5,000 bases of DNA from the NCBI GenBank assembly GCA_003661015.1, contig QMVI01000068.1, forward strand, positions 1 to 5,000, read 5' to 3'. Source of the DNA: Methanosarcinales archaeon. GTDB lineage: Archaea > Halobacteriota > Methanosarcinia > DSM-18856 > Methermicoccaceae. This document shows positions 1 through 5,000 of the stretch, piece by piece. Both the position numbers and the translations under genes were made by a program. Within the stretch, counting starts at the first letter, position 1. Every line of letters starts with the position of its first letter. The notes below the pieces were generated by a model. That model did no database searches and had not been told where the DNA came from. It saw nothing but the letters and a program-made list of their open reading frames with translations.

Positions 1-1
1 A

Positions 2-1006
2 CATCTCATGAGAACAATACTTCTAAATCTGATGAGATACGCTCAGGAAAGTGAGTGGAAAGTTGTCATGGAAGCAACACATCATGGGCCCACCGAGGTA
101 GACGTTCCTCTTGTCTTTGTTGAGATAGGTAGCTCTCCATCCGAATGGAAAGACAGTTGGGCAGGAGAGGTCGTAGCACGGGCTATACTGGATAGCATAG
201 GCAAGGAGAAAAAATGTCCAGTTGGAGTTGGTCTGGGTGGGCCACATTATCTAAGGAGGGAGACAGAGTTGATGTCCTCCTCGAATGTGAGTTTTGGTCA
301 TTGTTTTTCGAGTGTTATGCTTGAGAGGATGGATGAGGATGTATTGGGGGAGGCGGTTGAGAAATCAAAAGCAGACTTCATTTATGTGGATAGGAAATCT
401 GTCTCTCCATCTTTAAGGAAACGAATCGAGGAGATTGCAAACAAATTTGGATATACAATTCTGAGAGAAAAAGATGTAAGGGCGGTTGGAGTGTTGGGTA
501 TGGATGACTACTTGAAGCTCTCATCCCTCGGAAAGGTGAGGATTGACACTGGCGTTCAGGGTCATGAGAGCCATGATTCGTTATTGGTTGTGGAGATGCC
601 AGGAGATTTGTGGGATTACCTCGACAGAAGATACAGAAACTCGCTGAGAAAACTCATAGAGGAGCATGGATTGGGCTACATAGAGTCCGGGAATGGAAAC
701 ATTCTACCCATCATCTTTGGGTTTGATGAGTCAGTTGTTGAAAAGGCAAAGGACATACTTTTTAATGTTTTATCATCCTATGAGGAATATGAGTTCCATT
801 CCCCATCCGAAATAATCGTAAGGAGGAGGAAGATTAATATGCAAAAAGCAGAATCACTCGGTTTGAGTGGAGCAGAGTTGAGAAAACTTTTAAAAGGAGA
901 AGTGATTGAAGTAGATGGAAAAGCTATTAAACCAGAGATGGTATATGAGAGTGAGAGCATAGCTTTTAATATTGAAGTCAAGCTGATAAAAGGAGAGTTA
1001 GTATGA
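2..1006 (+). CDS. dtdA: D-aminoacyl-tRNA deacylase, DTD2/GEK1 type (5' end outside window)
   Basis: This enzyme hydrolyses D-amino acids from mischarged tRNAs (classically D-Tyr-tRNA) in the cytoplasm, as translation quality control. Counting residues from the ATG at position 8, the family hallmark EATHHGPTE is at 22-30, followed by EIGSSPSEW (39-47), GGPHY (77-81) and FGH (96-98). The frame is open to the left edge, and these motifs normally lie more than 100 residues into the protein. The gene therefore starts upstream of the window, and the ATG at 8 is very probably internal. The compact form of the family ends around residue 153 here, but this protein continues for about 180 more residues. 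That tail includes a charged helical region and a segment at about 280-312 (LGLSGAELRKLLKGE, then a V-DGK-IKPE-V pattern) resembling the C-terminal tail of RNase Z. The stop codon overlaps the ftsZ start (ATGA). The family call is strong; the role of the extension is unknown. Confidence 0.9.
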   Translation, partial: HLMRTILLNLMRYAQESEWKVVMEATHHGPTEVDVPLVFVEIGSSPSEWKDSWAGEVVARAILDSIGKEKKCPVGVGLGGPHYLRRETELMSSSNVSFGHCFSSVMLERMDEDVLGEAVEKSKADFIYVDRKSVSPSLRKRIEEIANKFGYTILREKDVRAVGVLGMDDYLKLSSLGKVRIDTGVQGHESHDSLLVVEMPGDLWDYLDRRYRNSLRKLIEEHGLGYIESGNGNILPIIFGFDESVVEKAKDILFNVLSSYEEYEFHSPSEIIVRRRKINMQKAESLGLSGAELRKLLKGEVIEVDGKAIKPEMVYESESIAFNIEVKLIKGELV

Positions 1007-2091
1007 AGACCATCGTTGAAGATGCAATTGCCCGTAGCAGCCCGCGTACTAAGTCCCCAGTACTGCAAAACGAGGATATTGATGCAGAGCTTCAAACACT
1101 TCTTGAGCAGTTGATGCCTAGGATAAAAGTGATTGGGTGCGGAGGTGCTGGCAACAACACCATAAACAGAATGTTTGAAGAGGGTATAGAGGGTGCGGAG
1201 CTTATAGCAATCAACACAGATGCGAGACATTTGTTGAGTGTCTCGGCAGACCGCAAGTTATTGATCGGTAGAAAGACAACGAGAGGACTTGGTGCGGGAG
1301 GATGGCCCCAGATTGGTGAGGCGAGTGCACAGGAGAACAGAGACGAGATATCAAAACTTGTTGAAGGAGCAGACATGGTTTTTGTGACCTGTGGCCTTGG
1401 AGGAGGCACAGGCACTGGTGCAGTCCCCATCGTAGCTGAGATAGCTGCGGATGCAGGTGCCCTTACGATAGGGGTGGTCACGCTACCCTTCTCGGTTGAA
1501 GGGAAGATTAGACAGGAGAATGCACTTGCTGGACTTGAGAGATTGAAGGATGTATCAGATACAGTGATAGTGATACCAAACGACCGTCTTCTCGATGTTG
1601 TGCCAAGGCTCCCACTTACAGCAGCCTTCAAGGTTGCAGATGAGGTACTCATGCACGCTGTGAAGGGTATCACAGAACTTGTCACAAAGACAGGACTGGT
1701 GAATCTTGACTTTGCAGATGTGAAGACTGTGATGGAGGATGGCGGTGTGGCGATGATAGGTCTCGGAGAGTCTGATGGTGATGATAGGGCGGTTGAGGCA
1801 GTTCAGAGAGCACTGAGAAGTCCATTACTTGATGTGGATATATCCACAGCAAAGGCTGCCCTAATCAACATAACAGGCGGTCCTGACCTTACAGTCTCCG
1901 AAGCGAAAAAGGCATGTGAGGAGGTGTACACTCAGATCGACCCAGATGCAAGAATCATCTGGGGTGCAAGAATCGAACCAGACTTTGAGTCAAAGGTGAG
2001 AACGCTCATAATACTAACTGGCGTAAAATCACCACAGATATATGGTCCATCTCCCAAAGCCAAGAGTAAGTACGGCATTGACATACTCTAA
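1003..2091 (+). CDS. ftsZ: Cell division protein FtsZ (archaeal FtsZ1 type)
   Basis: A tubulin-like GTPase that polymerises into the division ring at mid-cell. At 362 residues it has normal archaeal FtsZ1 length. The GTPase domain begins at about residue 40 with VIGCGGAGNN (43-52). The tubulin signature GGGTGTG is at 133-139. The T7 synergy loop that completes the active site of the next subunit is N234-x-D236-x-x-D239. The C-terminal domain runs to about 342, followed by a short linker and a tail ending YGIDIL. By analogy such a tail may be the contact site for an anchor such as SepF, but that is inference. About 38 residues precede the core, as in other FtsZ1 proteins. The ATG is supported by a GGAG at 992-995, seven bases upstream, and by the ATGA overlap with dtdA, which suggests translational coupling. 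Methionine 38 would also leave the core intact but has no ribosome-binding site. Confidence 0.97.
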   Translation: MKTIVEDAIARSSPRTKSPVLQNEDIDAELQTLLEQLMPRIKVIGCGGAGNNTINRMFEEGIEGAELIAINTDARHLLSVSADRKLLIGRKTTRGLGAGGWPQIGEASAQENRDEISKLVEGADMVFVTCGLGGGTGTGAVPIVAEIAADAGALTIGVVTLPFSVEGKIRQENALAGLERLKDVSDTVIVIPNDRLLDVVPRLPLTAAFKVADEVLMHAVKGITELVTKTGLVNLDFADVKTVMEDGGVAMIGLGESDGDDRAVEAVQRALRSPLLDVDISTAKAALINITGGPDLTVSEAKKACEEVYTQIDPDARIIWGARIEPDFESKVRTLIILTGVKSPQIYGPSPKAKSKYGIDIL

Positions 2092-2112
2092 CGGGCTTAG
2101 AGGCTGATAAAC

Positions 2113-2370
2113 ATGACAAGACGCGATGTGAGTGAGAGGTCTCCACAAATTGACACACTCGAGACCTTTTTGAAGAATCTTAGGAATCTTAGTATTGAAT
2201 CTGTGAAATTGAAGCTCAGAGAGTACATCAGGGTGCTCAGGTACGCGAGGAAACCCTCTAAGGATGAGTTCTATATGGTCTCTAAGATTGCAGCAGCTGG
2301 CATACTTTTCATAGGTCTGATAGGTTTTGTGGTATATCTTTTATTCAGTGAATTACCAACTTACTTTTGA
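2113..2370 (+). CDS. secE: Protein translocase subunit SecE (Sec61 gamma)
   Basis: The small essential subunit that clamps the SecY channel in the cytoplasmic membrane. At 85 residues it is longer than the roughly 60-residue minimum for archaeal SecE. Residues 1-28 are a polar extension, 29-45 form an amphipathic, basic helix, and ARKPSKDEF (45-53) is the typical conserved segment before the membrane span. A single hydrophobic helix covers about 56-79. The C-terminus LPTYF would lie outside the membrane. The start is supported by AGAGG at 2099-2103, nine bases upstream. No better internal ATG exists, since M55 lies just before the membrane segment and would remove the conserved part. The gene sits between ftsZ and spt5, its usual archaeal place; the spt5 ribosome-binding site overlaps its stop codon. 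Confidence 0.93.
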   Translation: MTRRDVSERSPQIDTLETFLKNLRNLSIESVKLKLREYIRVLRYARKPSKDEFYMVSKIAAAGILFIGLIGFVVYLLFSELPTYF

Positions 2371-2374
2371 GGGG
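2369..2374 (+). promoter_or_regulatory. Shine-Dalgarno site of spt5 overlapping the secE stop
   Basis: GAGGGG starts inside the TGA stop codon of secE and ends five bases before the spt5 ATG at 2380. Ribosomes terminating on secE sit on the spt5 initiation site, which favours coupled translation of the two genes. The site also fixes the spt5 start. Confidence 0.65.
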
Positions 2375-2379
2375 ATTAA

Positions 2380-2835
2380 ATGGAGGAAAGCAAGATATTT
2401 GCTGTGAAGACAACAGCAAATCAGGAGAGGTCTGTTGCAAATATGATTACCCAGATTGCAAAGAAGAACAAGCTTGATATAAGGGCAATACTTGTGCCGG
2501 ATGAGTTGAAGGGTTATGTGCTTGTTGAATCTCCGAGAAAGGAGATAGTGGATTCTGCTATCATGACTATTCCGCATGCAAAGGGTGTTGTGAAGGGTTC
2601 AACCGACTTTGCTGAAGTGGAGCACTTCCTGACACCAAAGCCGTCTGTGAGTGGAATTCTTGAAGGAAGCATAGTTGAGCTGATTGCAGGCCCGTTCAAG
2701 GGTGAGAAGGCACGGGTGAAACGAATCGATGAGCTTCATGAGGAGATAACAGTGGAACTATTCGAGGCAATGGTTCCAATACCCGTTACTGTGAGAGGGG
2801 ATCATGTGAGAGTTCTGAGAAAGGAGGAAGAGTGA
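2380..2835 (+). CDS. spt5: Transcription elongation factor Spt5 (NusG homologue)
   Basis: Spt5 binds the clamp of RNA polymerase, normally with Spt4, and keeps elongation processive; it also links transcription with translation. The 151 residues match the compact archaeal form. The NGN domain occupies about 4-86, beginning IFAVKTTANQERSVA and containing the GYVLVE strand (45-50) and IPHAKGVVKG (64-73). The KOW domain follows at about 94-146 with EGSIVELIAGPFKGEKARV, the usual KOW glycine pattern. There is no long linker or extra KOW repeat. Many archaeal annotations call it NusG or 'L24-like antitermination protein'. It ends exactly where rpl11 begins, with no spacer. Its place between secE and L11 parallels the bacterial secE-nusG-rplK order. 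Confidence 0.95.
   Translation: MEESKIFAVKTTANQERSVANMITQIAKKNKLDIRAILVPDELKGYVLVESPRKEIVDSAIMTIPHAKGVVKGSTDFAEVEHFLTPKPSVSGILEGSIVELIAGPFKGEKARVKRIDELHEEITVELFEAMVPIPVTVRGDHVRVLRKEEE
2821..2827 (+). promoter_or_regulatory. Strong Shine-Dalgarno site of rpl11 inside spt5
   Basis: AAGGAGG lies within the last codons of spt5, eight bases before the rpl11 ATG at 2836. It is the strongest ribosome-binding site in the window, in keeping with the high demand for a ribosomal protein. It confirms a start with zero bases between the two genes. Confidence 0.7.
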
Positions 2836-3318
2836 ATGCCAGTTGTTGAAGTTTTGGTAAGTGGTGGAAAAGCAACCCCTGGACCACCTCTCGGTCCTGC
2901 ACTTGGGCCACTTGGTATTAATGTGAAAGAGGTGGTTGATAAGATCAATGAGCTGACAGCAGACTATGATGGTATGGAAGTTCCTGTGAAAATAGTGGTG
3001 GATGAGGAAAAGAACTTCACAATAACGGTTGGAACTCCGCCCACGACAGCACTTTTGAAAAAGGAAGCAGGGATAGAAAAAGGTTCTGGAGATGCTGGCG
3101 CAAGCAAGATAGCAGACCTGAAGTTTGAGCAGATTTTAAAGGTTGCAAGAATGAAGAGGACAGACATGTTATCGTATGAGCTCAAAGGCGCTGTGAAGGA
3201 AGTTCTTGGGACTTGTCTTTCGATGGGAATTACAGTTGATGGGAAGAGCCCAAAGGAAGTCCAGAAAGCAATTGATGCTGGGGAGTATGATGATGTGCTG
3301 AAAGAGGGAGAAACATGA
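2836..3318 (+). CDS. rpl11: Large-subunit ribosomal protein L11 (uL11)
   Basis: L11 binds the GTPase-associated region of 23S rRNA at the base of the ribosomal stalk and helps elongation-factor function. Length, 160 residues, is normal for archaea. The N-terminal domain (about 1-70) opens with VVEVLVSGGKATPGPPLGPALG, the proline-rich conserved L11 N-terminus, followed by LGINV. The C-terminal RNA-binding domain (about 71-145) contains ALLKKEAG (72-79) and a lysine-rich helix around 98-112. An acidic tail (EYDDVLKEGE) ends the protein, a common archaeal feature. It follows spt5 without spacer and overlaps purD by four bases (ATGA). In most archaea L1, L10 and L12 come next; here they do not, so the stalk genes must be elsewhere. 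Confidence 0.97.
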   Translation: MPVVEVLVSGGKATPGPPLGPALGPLGINVKEVVDKINELTADYDGMEVPVKIVVDEEKNFTITVGTPPTTALLKKEAGIEKGSGDAGASKIADLKFEQILKVARMKRTDMLSYELKGAVKEVLGTCLSMGITVDGKSPKEVQKAIDAGEYDDVLKEGET

Positions 3319-4613
3319 AGGTGCTTGTTGTCGGGAGTGGTGGGAGAGAGCATGCAATTGCAAAAGCTCTCTCAACCTCTTCTGAACTTTTTTCTTTCAT
3401 GTCTAAGAAAAATCCAGGAATTGCATCTCTTTCTGAATTCCATATTGGCTCTGAAACAGACCCCAATGAAGTCGTGGAATATGCTACGGAGGTTGGAGTG
3501 GATTACGCCGTGATAGGTCCTGAAGCTCCCTTGGCAGAGGGAGTTGCTGATGCTTTGGAGGATGTAGGCATATTTACATTCGGTCCGAGGAGAGATGTTG
3601 CAAGACTCGAATTTGACAAGGCATGGGCAAGAGAATTTATGAGGAAGTACTCGATCAGAGGATATCCTGGGTTCGTTGTGTGTGAGAGTGTTGATGAGGT
3701 TGAAAATGCTCTCAGACAGATAGGCGAGGCAGCAATAAAACCATCTGGTCTGACAGGAGGCAAGGGTGTAAAGGTGATGGGCGAGCACCTCCACAATGAA
3801 GAGGAAGTGCTTGAGTATTCCTCAGAGCTGTTGTCAGCTGGGCATAAGGTTGTTGTTGAGGAGAAACTGAACGGAGAGGAATTCACAATTCAGGCGTTCT
3901 GTGATGGGACCAATCTTGCCTTCTCTCCTCCAGTCCAAGACCACAAAAGAGCATATGAAGGAGATACAGGCCCAAATACAGGAGGGATGGGGTCTTACAG
4001 CGATGCCAATCATCTTTTGCCATTCCTCACACAAGAAGAATATGATGAAGCATGTAAAATCATGAAAGATGTTGTAAAAAATGTGAAAAATGAGACGAAC
4101 ACCCCTTACAGAGGTGTTTTGTATGGTCAGTTCATGCTGACTGCCGAAGGTGTGTATGTTGTTGAGTTCAATGTCAGATTTGGGGATCCAGAGGCTTTGA
4201 ACATACTTCCAATCATGCGTACTGATTTCTCGTATGTACTTCAGGAGTGTGCTGAGGGAAAGCTGGATGATATCGATTTTGAGCATAAGGCAACCGTTTG
4301 TAAATACCTTGTCCCGAAAGGCTATCCAGACAATCCGGTGGCAGACTCACCAGTATATGTGGGTGATGTAGGGGATGCGTTGTTGTTTTTTGCGAGCGTG
4401 TATGAGAAAGATGGTGTAATATACACAACTCGTTCAAGAGCTGTTGGTGTTGTTGGTATTGCGGACACTCTGGAAGAGGCAGAGAAAAAGGCTGAAAGAG
4501 CAATTGGAAATATAAGAGGGGAGCTCTATCATAGGAAGGACATAGGGACAAAAGAGTTAATAAACAAGAGAGTTGAACATGTGAAGGCACTTAAAGATTT
4601 GCGAGGGCGTTGA
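3315..4613 (+). CDS. purD: Phosphoribosylamine--glycine ligase (GAR synthetase), archaeal type
   Basis: PurD joins glycine to 5-phosphoribosylamine with ATP, the second step of purine synthesis, in the cytoplasm. At 432 residues it has normal length. The N-terminal Rossmann-like domain starts VLVVGSGGREHA (3-14) and includes VIGPEAPLAEG (66-76). The ATP-grasp fold spans about 102-300, with IKPSGLTGGKG (141-151) as the nucleotide loop, the GARS signature DHKRAYEGDTGPNTGGMG (209-226) and the metal-binding EFN-RFGDPE region (284-293). The C-terminal domain carries HRKDIG (406-411). LTGGKGVKVMG differs from the bacterial pattern and fits archaeal PurD, from memory. No domain fusion to PurM or PurN is seen. 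The start is supported by GAGGGAG at 3304-3310 and the ATGA overlap with rpl11. The stop codon abuts the rRNA promoter. Confidence 0.96.
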   Translation: MKVLVVGSGGREHAIAKALSTSSELFSFMSKKNPGIASLSEFHIGSETDPNEVVEYATEVGVDYAVIGPEAPLAEGVADALEDVGIFTFGPRRDVARLEFDKAWAREFMRKYSIRGYPGFVVCESVDEVENALRQIGEAAIKPSGLTGGKGVKVMGEHLHNEEEVLEYSSELLSAGHKVVVEEKLNGEEFTIQAFCDGTNLAFSPPVQDHKRAYEGDTGPNTGGMGSYSDANHLLPFLTQEEYDEACKIMKDVVKNVKNETNTPYRGVLYGQFMLTAEGVYVVEFNVRFGDPEALNILPIMRTDFSYVLQECAEGKLDDIDFEHKATVCKYLVPKGYPDNPVADSPVYVGDVGDALLFFASVYEKDGVIYTTRSRAVGVVGIADTLEEAEKKAERAIGNIRGELYHRKDIGTKELINKRVEHVKALKDLRGR

Positions 4614-4615
4614 GG

Positions 4616-4630
4616 ACAAAGCTTAAATAT
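4616..4630 (+). promoter_or_regulatory. BRE/TATA promoter of the rRNA operon (P1)
   Basis: ACAAAGC (BRE-like, purine-rich) followed by TTAAATAT at 4623-4630 matches the archaeal BRE plus TATA-box layout. It starts two bases after the purD stop codon. With the usual spacing of about 26 bases from TATA centre to start, transcription would begin near 4650-4655, about 205 bases before mature 16S. This is a prediction from spacing, not a mapped start. Confidence 0.6.
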
Positions 4631-4656
4631 GGATAGTAGTAAAATAATATTCCCTT

Positions 4657-4675
4657 TGTAAATATGTTATTTACA
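4657..4675. repeat. Perfect 8-bp inverted repeat in the rRNA promoter region
   Basis: TGTAAATA, spacer TGT, TATTTACA: the arms are exact reverse complements. It lies just downstream of the start site predicted from P1. The left arm also contains TAAATATG (4659-4666), the same 8-mer as the P1 TATA region (4624-4631), 35 bases away. It could be a transcription-factor operator, a second TATA box, or a weak hairpin at the transcript's 5' end; the sequence alone does not decide. Confidence 0.55.
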
Positions 4676-4676
4676 T

Positions 4677-4754
4677 TGTTGCACGGTGACCGGCGTCGGC
4701 CCAGAAGGTGGGGAAATCCCATGTCGTGAAGGGCCGCTTTCAAGCCGTGCAATA
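4677..4754 (+). other. Long hairpin in the 16S rRNA leader
   Basis: TTGCACGG (4679-4686) pairs exactly with CCGTGCAA (4745-4752), and a G-U and a T-A pair extend it to 4677/4754. Inside, CGGCCC (4697-4702) pairs with GGGCCG (4731-4736). An apical stem TGGG/CCCA (4709-4712 with 4718-4721) closes the tip. Between the inner two stems is a purine-rich asymmetric internal loop. This is probably part of the pre-rRNA 5' leader (processing signal or assembly helper). The complementary half of the 16S processing stem normally lies after 16S, outside this window. An independent small RNA cannot be excluded. Confidence 0.5.
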
Positions 4755-4763
4755 TTCAAATGG

Positions 4764-4789
4764 GGACTGGATAGTGATCTATTCCGTCT
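4764..4789 (+). other. Second leader hairpin
   Basis: GGAC-T-GGATAG, loop TGAT, CTATTC-C-GTCT: ten pairs (two of them G-U) with one T/C mismatch. It lies between the long leader hairpin and 16S, in the predicted primary transcript of the rRNA operon. It is probably a local leader stem, or the tip of a larger fold. Confidence 0.4.
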
Positions 4790-4802
4790 GACATGGGTCT
4801 TG

Positions 4803-4831
4803 GCAACCCGGTTAATTCCGATCGGAGTTGC
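4803..4831 (+). other. Third leader hairpin with palindromic core
   Basis: GCAAC (4803-4807) pairs with GTTGC (4827-4831), enclosing the palindrome TCCGATCGGA (4817-4826). A competing stem, GGGT/ACCC (4795-4798 with 4806-4809), shares bases 4806-4807, so the two cannot form together. The stretch after it (4832-4846) is A/T-rich and looks unpaired locally. Confidence 0.35.
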
Positions 4832-4858
4832 TAATTTAATTTAGAACCCCGCCAGTTC

Positions 4859-5000
4859 AACTCTGGTTGATCCTGCCAGAGGCTACTGCTATCGGGGTCC
4901 GACTAAGCCATGCGAGTCGTATGTTCCCCTTCGGGGGAGCATGGCGCACTGCTCAGTAACACGTGGATAACCTACCCTTGGGACCGGGATAACCCCGGGA
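4859..5000 (+). rRNA. rrs: 16S ribosomal RNA, 5' end (runs off the window)
   Basis: TCTGGTTGATCCTGCCAGA (4862-4880) is the archaeal 16S 5' end, with helix 1 formed by TCTGG and CCAGA. ACTAAGCCATGCGAGTC follows, then helix 6 as a perfect 9-bp stem closed by a TTCG tetraloop (4921-4942), then CTCAGTAACACGTGGATAACCT, all universal archaeal positions. The mature 5' end is estimated at 4859-4861 from alignment with other archaeal 16S genes as remembered. Only about 140 bases are present. They resemble Methanosarcinales-type 16S, apart from a longer GC-rich helix 6. Confidence 0.97.

Noticed and set aside
8..10. ATG at 8 as the true start of dtdA
   Set aside because: The frame is open to the left edge, and the EATHHGPTE motif would be only 21 residues in, instead of more than 100 as in the family. 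The start is outside the window.
1092..1685. Long antisense reading frame opposite ftsZ (and similar ones opposite dtdA, L11 and purD)
   Set aside because: Serine/proline-rich, low-complexity translations without recognisable motifs, lying opposite strongly conserved genes: codon-bias shadows.
3325..3513. Small + strand reading frame inside purD
   Set aside because: It lies in another frame over the conserved GSGGREHA region of purD, has no ribosome-binding site and shows no motif.
4614..4700. Rho-independent-like terminator formed by the inverted repeat at 4657-4675
   Set aside because: The stem is A/T-rich and not followed by a T tract; archaeal termination relies on T-rich stretches, which are not evident here.
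4697..4736. Possible kink-turn (GTGA and AGAAG strands) suggesting an H/ACA or C/D guide RNA
   Set aside because: The internal loop is too large and the tandem G-A pairs cannot be placed with a 3-base bulge. No ACA end or proper C/D box pair was seen.
4681..4750. tRNA-like size and closing stem GCACGG/CCGTGC before 16S
   Set aside because: No D-arm, anticodon arm or T-arm can be drawn, and there is no TTC-A/G-A T-loop in a 5-bp stem. It fits a leader hairpin better.
1..5000. Mobile elements, CRISPR repeats, defence or other accessory systems
   Set aside because: No repeated arrays, transposase-like proteins or terminal repeats were seen; all six protein genes are conserved housekeeping genes in a tight operon.

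Overview
The window is a stretch of a euryarchaeal chromosome. The gene set is archaeal (DTD2/GEK1-type deacylase, FtsZ1, Sec61-gamma-type SecE, Spt5, archaeal L11, archaeal-type PurD), and the right end is the start of an archaeal 16S rRNA gene. From memory, the first 140 bases of that 16S look closest to Methanosarcinales and related lineages (Methanosarcina, ANME-2, Syntropharchaeia). This placement was not searched and should be read as 'Methanosarcina-like class, probable'.

Layout: all genes are on the + strand. Positions 2-4613 form one very compact protein-coding cluster: dtdA (5' end outside the window), ftsZ, secE, spt5, rpl11 and purD. The junctions are a 4-base ATGA overlap (dtdA/ftsZ), 21 bases (ftsZ/secE), 9 bases (secE/spt5), 0 bases (spt5/rpl11) and another ATGA overlap (rpl11/purD). 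There is no room for internal promoters of ordinary size, so a single polycistronic mRNA is likely. The 245 bases after purD hold a BRE/TATA promoter directly behind the purD stop codon, a perfect 8-bp inverted repeat, and a structured pre-rRNA leader with several hairpins. The 16S rRNA gene begins near 4859 and runs off the right edge.

Function: the block joins cell division (FtsZ), protein export (SecE), transcription elongation (Spt5) and the ribosomal stalk base (L11), a neighbourhood widely conserved in archaea. It is flanked by a translation quality-control enzyme (deacylation of D-aminoacyl-tRNA) and a purine biosynthesis enzyme (glycinamide ribonucleotide synthetase), and then by the rRNA operon.

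The main points of interest are the replacement of the usual L1-L10-L12 genes after L11 by purD, a long C-terminal extension on the deacylase with an RNase Z-like tail motif, and the architecture of the rRNA promoter and leader. I see no mobile element, CRISPR array, tRNA or defence system. Apart from these details this is a core housekeeping region, and I do not see a new system in it.
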